In this document: positions 57,223 through 64,000 of the stretch, in pieces
Position numbering within the stretch: position 1 is the first letter of the stretch
Layout of the letters: every line of letters starts with the position of its first letter
Position numbers and translations under genes: made by a program
NCBI GenBank assembly: GCA_965205905.1
Contig: CBDBHZ010000005.1
Span: forward strand, 96,281-160,280
From: JAHZMA01 sp965205905
Lineage (GTDB): Bacteria; Pseudomonadota; Alphaproteobacteria; JABAAW01; JAHZMA01
DNA: 64,000 nt
Direction of reading: 5' to 3'
Notes under the pieces: model-generated
The model's database searches: none
The model's input: only the letters and a program-made list of their open reading frames with translations
What the model was told of the DNA's origin: nothing

Positions 57223-60200
57223 TGCCAGAGAAAAAATTTCAGCAACAGCATCAGGTGCATCAAAATATCTGGATGGATGCGTCGGCAGGTAGCGGCAAAA
57301 CCTATCAGCTGGTGGAACGTTTTACCGCATTATTATTTGCCGATATTGCCGCTGATAAAATTCTGTGCCTCACTTATACCAATGCGGCGGCGGCAGAGAT
57401 GCGCCAGAGAATTATCAAAAACCTTGCTGAAATGACGCATTTAGATGATGATGCGTTGAGGGCGAAGATTGCAGGCTATCATGATTGCAAAATCGATGCG
57501 GTAACAGACTCACAATGCCACGATGCCCGCAATTTAATCTTAAAATTATTAGATGCCCCTGAAGGCTTGGCGATTCAAACCATTCATGCCTATTGCCAGT
57601 CAATTTTGGTGCGGTTTCCATTAGAGGCAGGTATTTTTCCGCGCACCCAGATTGTGGCGGATAGTCAGAAGCAACAAATCGCAGATGAGGCACTGGATTT
57701 ATTGCTTGATAGGGGCGGGCAGACGGCCACGCTTTACACGATGCTAGAACAAATGATGCGCTATAAGGATTTTAACGCCCTATGCGATTTGCTAAAAAAC
57801 ATGCTGAATATTCACTATTTTTATGATGGGCATTATCCGCAAATATCGGGTGAGTTTAACCAAAAATTTAAGCAATTTCTAGGGTTGAAAGCTGATGATG
57901 ATTTGCCCACTATCACCCAACATTATGACTCTTTATTCAGCAAATATTCTCTTCAGTTTGAAAATGCAGCGGGGCTGTTATCAGGCTCTAACAAGACTGA
58001 TAAAAAAGCTGCGCATCTGTTAAAAAATTATTTGCAAAACAAGCAATTAACAGATTTAAAAGAGATGTTCTATACCAGTTCTGGCAAGCCACGTGCAAAA
58101 TTATGCGCCAAGAATCTGCAAGAAGATATTGGCGATTTTTTAGACGCTATGGCGGTGCATTATTCTGAATTTGATATGCTTTATAAGCATCTGAGTATCG
58201 CCGAAGCCAGCCATGATTTGTTGAATTTATTCACCTATTTTCAAACTGCCTATCAACGTTTGAAAAATTATTATGGCGTGGTGGAATATGATGATTTAAT
58301 CGTGAAAATGAATGCGCTGCTTAACAGTGAATATGCCGCTTGGGTGTTATATAAATGCGATGGTGGTTTCTCGCATATTCTGCTAGATGAAGCGCAAGAT
58401 ACCAATCCACTGCAATGGCAGATTATCAAAAATATTGCCGAACGGTTATTTGAAAAAGGTGCGCTATTTGTTGTCGGCGATAAGAAGCAATCCATCTTTA
58501 GTTTTCAGGGTGCGGATGTTGATGAATTTGAGAATAATTACCAATATTTTTTAGATAAAAGCCAAGCTGAAAATGACGAAAAAAGCCAAACCAAATTGCA
58601 AATCCAACAATTACAGACAAATCGCCGTTCTTGTGCTCAGATTATGGATTTCGTCAATCTGGTATTTGGCAAGCAAGCCGCTCAATTAGGGCTTGCGGAT
58701 AATAATTTTCCTACCCATAAAGCATATCGTAATTTGCCACAAGATAAGGGCTATGTGGAATTATGGCAGTTGCAGTCTTATCCCAGTGGCGAAAAAGAGG
58801 TTTTAATGGCTGAATATGCCCGTGATATTGCTCATAAGATGCAGGAATTATTGGCAAGTAACACGATATTGCCAAGCACGGGCAAGCGGATTCAGCCGGG
58901 CGATATCATGATATTGGTGCGCAAACGTGACGAGATGGCGCATTTAATTGTGAAAGCTTTGCGTGAGAAAAATATCGCGGTAACGGGCTTGGATAAATAT
59001 AAATTATCGGAGCATATTGTTTTTCAAGATATGATGGCATTGCTGGAATTTGCCAATTTACCGCAAAATGATTTGAATCTTGCCGCCTTGCTGAAAACCC
59101 CGTTCATTGATTTATCAGAGGAAGAATTGTTTGCCCTTGCTCATCAGCGCGGTAAATTATCTTTGTATCAGGCATTGCACAAGCAAAGTGAAAGCAACCC
59201 GAAACTTCATAAAATCAAAACATGGTTGCAAGATGCCGTGTTGAATCGTGCTGATTTATTATCACCTGCTGAATTTTTGCATGAAATCTATCATAAACCC
59301 TTGCCATTATCGCCCGATACCACCGTGATGCAGGCATATCATGGGCGTATGGCAAGCGAGGCGTTGGATAATTTACAGCAATTATTGGATTTAGCCTATC
59401 AATATCAAAGCGAAGAAACGCCATCTTTTTACGGCTTCACCCATTGGCTTTATTTGAATAAGGCTGAAATTAAACGCGATTTTGCCCAGCTTAATCAGGT
59501 GAAATTACAAACCATTCACGCCGCCAAAGGCTTGGAAGCACCGATTATATTTGTGCCTTGTTTGGGTAAAACAAGCCATAGAAATAGTAGTGATAAGATT
59601 TATGGCGCGGGCAAATTGGATGCAAATAAGTTAGATCCAGGTAAGTTAGGCAAAAATGATGCGCCATTATGGGTGCCTTATAGCGATATGAAGACCGAGA
59701 TTTTTACCGACATTGATGAGGCGGATAAGCAGAAGCAACAATTTGAAGAGGCGCGCTTGCTTTATGTGGCACTCACCCGTGCGCGTGACCAGCTATATCT
59801 GATGGGCATTGAAGCAGAGGTGAAGAAAAGCAGTGGTAATAGTCTCAGCTGGTATCAGCTGATTGATGACGGGTTGAAAGCCAGTGGTGAGACGGCAGGT
59901 GATAATAACAAACGCAGTTGGGGCGAAATATTGGGCGCGGAATCTAAGAATTTTGCGGATACAAGCGATTCACGTCAGCAAGAAATCACTCTCTTACCAC
60001 AATGGGCGGATAGTCCGATTACCATCATTGCCGATAGCAGATTGCCATTTCATGCGCCATCACAAGCGGGTAAACAAGCTGATAAAAAACCGAGTGAACA
60101 AGATAAGCCACAACAAAGCGCGAATCATGTCATGCAATATGCGGCATTGCGGGGCAGTTTGATTCACAAAATTTTGGAAAAAATATCAGTGATGGGGGCA

Positions 60201-60629
60201 GTGAAAAATGACGCAGAAACCACCATCACGCGTTACCTTGCCAATAATGGTTTGACTGAGAAGCAGGCAAAAGAAGATGCGACGCAAATTATGGCATTAA
60301 TTAACGCCTATCCACAATTCTTCAATCCAAAGAGTGAGGCGATGAATCAGCAAAAAATCTTAAATGAAGTGCCGATTGTGGGTGATGTTGTAGATGAAGC
60401 GGGCAAGGTGCAATCATTTTACGGCATCATTGATAGGCTGATGATTACCGATAATAATGTGCTGGTGCTAGATTATAAAACTGGCAAACGTAACCTCCGC
60501 AAATTACAGAATTATCAAAAAGTGATGAAGATTTATTCACAGCTTCTTCAACCGCTTTATCCGCAACATAACATTGAAACCGCCTTATTATGGGTTGATG
60601 AGCTTGTTTTTGATAGGCTGGAAACGTAA
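57222..60629 (+). CDS. addA: AddA, UvrD-like helicase-nuclease subunit
   Basis: The ATG at 57222 overlaps the addB stop. An ATG at 57207 is less likely. The 1135-residue protein has Walker A DASAGSGKTYQLVERF, motif Ia TYTNAAAAEM, motif II LLDEAQDTNPLQW, motif III GDKKQSIFSFQGA, motif V TIHAAKGLEAP and motif VI ALTRARDQLY. A C-terminal nuclease carries VLVLDYKTGKRN. Together with AddB it processes broken ends for RecA, which is encoded about 13 kb upstream. Confidence 0.96.
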   Translation: MPEKKFQQQHQVHQNIWMDASAGSGKTYQLVERFTALLFADIAADKILCLTYTNAAAAEMRQRIIKNLAEMTHLDDDALRAKIAGYHDCKIDAVTDSQCHDARNLILKLLDAPEGLAIQTIHAYCQSILVRFPLEAGIFPRTQIVADSQKQQIADEALDLLLDRGGQTATLYTMLEQMMRYKDFNALCDLLKNMLNIHYFYDGHYPQISGEFNQKFKQFLGLKADDDLPTITQHYDSLFSKYSLQFENAAGLLSGSNKTDKKAAHLLKNYLQNKQLTDLKEMFYTSSGKPRAKLCAKNLQEDIGDFLDAMAVHYSEFDMLYKHLSIAEASHDLLNLFTYFQTAYQRLKNYYGVVEYDDLIVKMNALLNSEYAAWVLYKCDGGFSHILLDEAQDTNPLQWQIIKNIAERLFEKGALFVVGDKKQSIFSFQGADVDEFENNYQYFLDKSQAENDEKSQTKLQIQQLQTNRRSCAQIMDFVNLVFGKQAAQLGLADNNFPTHKAYRNLPQDKGYVELWQLQSYPSGEKEVLMAEYARDIAHKMQELLASNTILPSTGKRIQPGDIMILVRKRDEMAHLIVKALREKNIAVTGLDKYKLSEHIVFQDMMALLEFANLPQNDLNLAALLKTPFIDLSEEELFALAHQRGKLSLYQALHKQSESNPKLHKIKTWLQDAVLNRADLLSPAEFLHEIYHKPLPLSPDTTVMQAYHGRMASEALDNLQQLLDLAYQYQSEETPSFYGFTHWLYLNKAEIKRDFAQLNQVKLQTIHAAKGLEAPIIFVPCLGKTSHRNSSDKIYGAGKLDANKLDPGKLGKNDAPLWVPYSDMKTEIFTDIDEADKQKQQFEEARLLYVALTRARDQLYLMGIEAEVKKSSGNSLSWYQLIDDGLKASGETAGDNNKRSWGEILGAESKNFADTSDSRQQEITLLPQWADSPITIIADSRLPFHAPSQAGKQADKKPSEQDKPQQSANHVMQYAALRGSLIHKILEKISVMGAVKNDAETTITRYLANNGLTEKQAKEDATQIMALINAYPQFFNPKSEAMNQQKILNEVPIVGDVVDEAGKVQSFYGIIDRLMITDNNVLVLDYKTGKRNLRKLQNYQKVMKIYSQLLQPLYPQHNIETALLWVDELVFDRLET

Positions 60630-60728
60630 AAGCGCAAAAAAATCCTGATAATAAAATGCTAACGCCTTGACAAGTTACTGCGAATCTTGCTTGATGTAAA
60701 TGAATTTAATTTTAAGGAGAATTTCAAA

Positions 60729-61061
60729 ATGGGTGCAGTAACCGTAACGGCAAGTGACTTTAATGATGTTGTGGTAAAATCAGATAAAATGGTTCTGGTT
60801 GATTTTTGGGCAGAATGGTGTCAGCCATGTAAGGCTTTAATGCCTGTGTTAGAGCAAATTGCCAATGAAATGGATGGTAAAATTACTATCGCAAAGCTAG
60901 ATGTAGAGGCAGATAGCGATATAGCGCAGAAATATCAAATCCGCTCATTGCCAAGTCTGCTATTGTTCCGCGATGGCAATGTGATTGCCGCACAAGCAGG
61001 TGCGCAACCCAAACCGCAATTAAAACAATGGATTGAAAGCAATCTTGAACCCGCATTTTGA
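60729..61061 (+). CDS. trxA: Thioredoxin
   Basis: The ATG at 60729 follows AAGGAG. An upstream in-frame TTG would include it. The 110-residue product has the active site FWAEWCQPCKALMP, where WCQPC replaces the usual WCGPC (Gly to Gln), and the cis-Pro segment RSLPSLLLF. The Gly-to-Gln change may shift redox properties. It follows addA, a common alphaproteobacterial order. Confidence 0.95.
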   Translation: MGAVTVTASDFNDVVVKSDKMVLVDFWAEWCQPCKALMPVLEQIANEMDGKITIAKLDVEADSDIAQKYQIRSLPSLLLFRDGNVIAAQAGAQPKPQLKQWIESNLEPAF

Positions 61062-61074
61062 GATGGGGTTTACT

Positions 61075-61195
61075 CCTGCTTTCGTATTGAAAGGGGGGTA
61101 TGGGGTGAGGCTTGACCGCCATTGGTACAAGGACAAGCCGAGCCATCGCGAGCTGATTCGCGCACCGTCTATGTGTTACACGCCCCTAAAAAGTC
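61075..61195. repeat. Degenerate repeat remnant before the methyltransferase genes
   Basis: TGAAAGGGGGGTATGGGGTG and a later TGTGTTACACGCCCC resemble arms and flanks of the dispersed GGGGG repeat (compare GTGTTACACGC at 8895-8905). It marks the join between trxA and the AT-rich methyltransferase genes. Confidence 0.4.
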
Positions 61196-61219
61196 TAATC
61201 TAACATAGAAAGTATAATA

Positions 61220-63664
61220 ATGGTAGAAACAGAAGAAATTGACTTTGCATTGGTAGAAGATACAAGACCACCCATATATACAGCAATGAAATATTGGGGT
61301 AAAAAACCTCATAATATTTGGCGTGAATATATTAAAAATTATACTCCTGATAATGGACTTTATCTTGACCCTTTTGCAGGAAGTGCAATCAGTGCTTTTG
61401 AAGCAATAAAAATAAATAGAAAAGTGATTGCCTTTGACTTAAACCCTTTAACTTCTTTTATTATTGAAGTTTATTCAACCGAATTTGATAAAGAGAAGTT
61501 TAAAGAAGCAGTAAAAAATATACTGGATGAAATCAAAAATGACGATATTTTCTTGAAATATTTTTCCACACAATCTAGAAAGACTAATAAAAGAGCGTTG
61601 GTTCAAAACTTTAAACATGAAGGTAATAATATTTATGAATTAGGTGTTTGTTATACTGATTTAGAAAAAAAAACTATGGAGAAAAACAAAAAATTTTATT
61701 CCACTGAACCTAATGACGAAGACACTTATTTGGTAAGTGAACAAAAAAATATTGTTATTGATGAATGGTTCCCTGACGAACCTTTTTTTGATTCACCTTC
61801 TTTTAGTGCTAATTTTATTAGTTGCATTGGTGGAAATAATTTTTCAAATTTATGGACAAGGCGTAATTTATATGTTCTTTCAAAAATATTCGCTTCAATT
61901 AAAAAACAGCCTGATATTAATCTAAGAAAACAATTGTTATTTGGTTTTATACAAACGTTACATCTTACTACAAAAATGAGTGTCCCTAGAAGAGAGGCTG
62001 CAAATAGAGCGTTTTCTACAAGTTGGGGAAGGTCTGCTTATATCTGTGCTAATAGAAAAATGGAAATGAACCCTTTGTTTGTTTTTGAAAGCAGTTGTTT
62101 AGGGAAACAGTCTGTCGAGAGTTGCTTAAGCAATGTAGAGCAATATTTAGGAAAAATTCCAAAAATTTTAAACGTAAGCGAAAGTTTAAAAAATAAAAAC
62201 AAACTAAGCGGTTTTGATTTAAAATATGGGGCAATTGATATTAATACTATAAGAGATTACGTTTCTGATAAATCTGTTGATTTTATTATGACTGACCCGC
62301 CTTACGGGGGGCTGGTACAATATTTAGATTTATCTGCTATTTGGTTAAACTGGCTGAAAAATATTGATAAAAAATATATTCCTAATTATCAGGCAGAGAT
62401 AACAATTAAAGGCAGAAATTTTTCTCAAGATTTGTATCAAAAAAGATTTACAAATGCATTGAAGAATCTTCATAGAGTATTAAAAGATGGTGGCAAAATT
62501 GTATTCACATTTCATAATAAAGAAATATCTATTTGGAATGCTTTTCTTAAAGCAGTTTCTTTAGCAGGATTTAAAATAGAAAAGGTAACTCATCAGCAAA
62601 ATCGACGTACAGGAGAAGCAAATGTTTCTAATCCTTATGGTACTTCTGGAACAGATTTTTATATAAGATGTATCAAAAGTCCAAATATAAACCTTGATAC
62701 AGAAAAAGGTCAATTTGAACATTTTGTAACAAAAAAAGCTATTGAAATTATAGCTTTAAGAAATGAACCTACTCCTTTTATATTCTTATTTAATGGTTTA
62801 TTAGTTGAAATATCGCAAGCGGGATTTGATTTAGAAGATTTTGATAAAAACGTAAAGCAAATTCTTGATGAAAAAATTAATAGTATTTTTTGTTTAACAG
62901 GCAATAGTTATAATCACACTGGTGATTTATGGTGGTTTAAAGACCCTTCTGCACACATAAAATACTTTGATATGGAATTAACAAGGAGGGTGGAAAATAG
63001 TATTATTTCTCTTTTGCGTAGGCAAACTAGCATTACTCTTGATGATGCGTTAGCAGTGATATATAAAAAATACCCCAATGGTCTAACTCCAGATGTAAAA
63101 TCAATTCCAAAAATCCTTGAAAAATATGCTACGAAGTCAGGTGGTAGATGGCTGTATAATGCTGTAGATATCGAACCAGATTTTACAAGGCATACAGATA
63201 TTATTTATAAGCTGATTATGATAGGTAAAAAAATAGGGTATCAAAGCTTTGTAGGTAAAAGGGAGCAATCAGAACCTATCGGAAATAAACGATTGTCTGA
63301 CTTTTGTGATTTAACTTCTTTAAGAGAATTGGAATTACAGAAAATTCTTGGGGACAGGCTGGAAATGATAGATGTGATTTTATTAGCCAATAATACTATT
63401 AAAATGGTTTTTGAAGTTGAAAATACAACAAATTTTATGTCTGGTATTCAAAGGGGGTCAAATCTTTCTAATGATATACTCAAGATAATGGTCATTCCCA
63501 ACCATCGGGAAAATGAGTTGTTGAGAATTTCAGATCCCTTATTTGTGAATAGTTTTAAAATTTATAATTGGAAGTACGTCTTGTATAGTGATGTCGAAAA
63601 AATTTTACAATCATCAGCAGGTATGGATATTTTAAATTTATTTATTAAGGATATAGCATTATGA
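61220..63664 (+). CDS. DNA methyltransferase with C-terminal nuclease-like domain
   Basis: This 814-residue protein opens with KYWGKKPHNIWREYI and motif I LYLDPFAGSAISAFEA (residues about 46-61). Motif IV DPPYGG is near residue 360, which makes it an adenine/cytosine amino-methyltransferase. The span between holds a large insert, perhaps for target recognition. The last 130 residues include IDVILLANNTIKMVFEVENTT, resembling a D-x(n)-E-x-E nuclease-like site, so methylation and cleavage may be fused. The gene is more AT-rich than its neighbours. Its stop overlaps the next methyltransferase (ATGA). Confidence 0.75.
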   Translation: MVETEEIDFALVEDTRPPIYTAMKYWGKKPHNIWREYIKNYTPDNGLYLDPFAGSAISAFEAIKINRKVIAFDLNPLTSFIIEVYSTEFDKEKFKEAVKNILDEIKNDDIFLKYFSTQSRKTNKRALVQNFKHEGNNIYELGVCYTDLEKKTMEKNKKFYSTEPNDEDTYLVSEQKNIVIDEWFPDEPFFDSPSFSANFISCIGGNNFSNLWTRRNLYVLSKIFASIKKQPDINLRKQLLFGFIQTLHLTTKMSVPRREAANRAFSTSWGRSAYICANRKMEMNPLFVFESSCLGKQSVESCLSNVEQYLGKIPKILNVSESLKNKNKLSGFDLKYGAIDINTIRDYVSDKSVDFIMTDPPYGGLVQYLDLSAIWLNWLKNIDKKYIPNYQAEITIKGRNFSQDLYQKRFTNALKNLHRVLKDGGKIVFTFHNKEISIWNAFLKAVSLAGFKIEKVTHQQNRRTGEANVSNPYGTSGTDFYIRCIKSPNINLDTEKGQFEHFVTKKAIEIIALRNEPTPFIFLFNGLLVEISQAGFDLEDFDKNVKQILDEKINSIFCLTGNSYNHTGDLWWFKDPSAHIKYFDMELTRRVENSIISLLRRQTSITLDDALAVIYKKYPNGLTPDVKSIPKILEKYATKSGGRWLYNAVDIEPDFTRHTDIIYKLIMIGKKIGYQSFVGKREQSEPIGNKRLSDFCDLTSLRELELQKILGDRLEMIDVILLANNTIKMVFEVENTTNFMSGIQRGSNLSNDILKIMVIPNHRENELLRISDPLFVNSFKIYNWKYVLYSDVEKILQSSAGMDILNLFIKDIAL

Positions 63665-64000
63665 CTGTAGAAGTTAAGACTGAAGGCAAATATGATAACC
63701 GTAATAGATTAAATGATTTAACTGGTAAAGAATGGTTGAAATTAACATGTAGTTTTTGGTTAAGTGAAAAGTGCGCTGACGATAAAGATGCATACAAGCA
63801 CCCAGCACCCTTTTTAGTAAAAGATATTAAGAAACTAATAAGTATGTTTACAAAAAAAGGGATGAGAGTTTTAGACCCTTTTTGTGGAAGTGGCACAACA
63901 TTATTGGCATCAAAAGAAATTGAAAGATATGGTATTGGTATTGATATTAATAATGATTATAAGAAAATAGCGACTAACAGATTAATAAAGAAACATGCTA
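63661..64000 (+). CDS. Second DNA methyltransferase, N-terminal part
   Basis: The ATG overlaps the preceding stop and the frame runs off the window end (113 codons visible). Motif I is clear: RVLDPFCGSGTTLLASKEI, followed by GIGIDINNDYKKIATNRL. An earlier KEWLKLTCSFW segment lies where many amino-methyltransferases contact the target. The catalytic DPPY is beyond the window. Coupled translation with the 814-residue protein suggests one system. Confidence 0.8.
   Translation, partial: MTVEVKTEGKYDNRNRLNDLTGKEWLKLTCSFWLSEKCADDKDAYKHPAPFLVKDIKKLISMFTKKGMRVLDPFCGSGTTLLASKEIERYGIGIDINNDYKKIATNRLIKKHA

Noticed and set aside
1..64000. CRISPR arrays, tRNA or rRNA genes
   Set aside because: No regularly spaced direct repeats and no tRNA T-arm/acceptor patterns were seen in intergenic regions. 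The only tandem repeat found is the short one before carB.

Overview
The window looks like an AT-rich, motile alphaproteobacterium. The evidence is the F0 ATP-synthase order a-c-b'-b with split b subunits, the alpha-type addB-addA-trxA block, the glyQ-glyS-ppdK and carB-greA neighbourhoods, glnB-glnA and proximal flagellar rod genes (flgB, flgC, fliE, fliO, fliP). No rRNA, tRNA, CRISPR array or transposase was found. The exact lineage cannot be fixed from this sequence.

Layout. 1-1.2 kb: end of a CpdA-like phosphoesterase and an EamA transporter. 1.4-7.4 kb: an apparent sulfoacetate operon, with a tripartite tricarboxylate-type importer (tctABC), an acylating sulfoacetaldehyde dehydrogenase-like enzyme and an acyl-CoA ligase. 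7.4-12.4 kb: an accessory region with a beta-barrel gene preceded by a strongly structured RNA with its own promoter and terminator, a KAP NTPase bracketed by long composite inverted repeats, and an ankyrin membrane protein. 12.4-14.8 kb: a degenerate J-domain protein and glnBA. 14.8-19.4 kb: a frameshifted methyltransferase, a Panacea-type toxin-antitoxin pair, a secreted protein and two outer-membrane barrels. 19.4-26.5 kb: ppdK, a methyltransferase-HNH fusion, glyS and glyQ, all carrying indels. 26.7-31.3 kb: carB, greA, msrB, atpI. 31.4-35.2 kb: a wrecked surface-lipoprotein gene and repeats separating atpI from atpB. 35.2-37.3 kb: atpB-E-F'-F. 37.3-43 kb: a broken amidotransferase, a dienelactone hydrolase, a chemoreceptor, and a predicted pseudokinase with a membrane neighbour. 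43-45.3 kb: recA and a second Panacea-like pair. 45.3-48.4 kb: an intact lipoprotein with a collagen-like linker and three TbpB-like barrels, bracketed by short inverted repeat arms. 48.5-54.3 kb: a haem-c chemoreceptor, flagellar genes, tsaE. 54.3-61 kb: addB, addA, trxA. 61.2-64 kb: two overlapping DNA methyltransferase genes, the first with a nuclease-like tail and the second cut by the window end.

The most unusual content is the composite inverted repeats around the KAP gene, the structured RNA at 8.5-8.7 kb, the terminal methyltransferase pair, and the repeat-bracketed TbpB-like lipoprotein with its decayed paralogue. A cluster of single-base indels at 15-38 kb hits even glyQS, so sequence error must be weighed against real gene decay.
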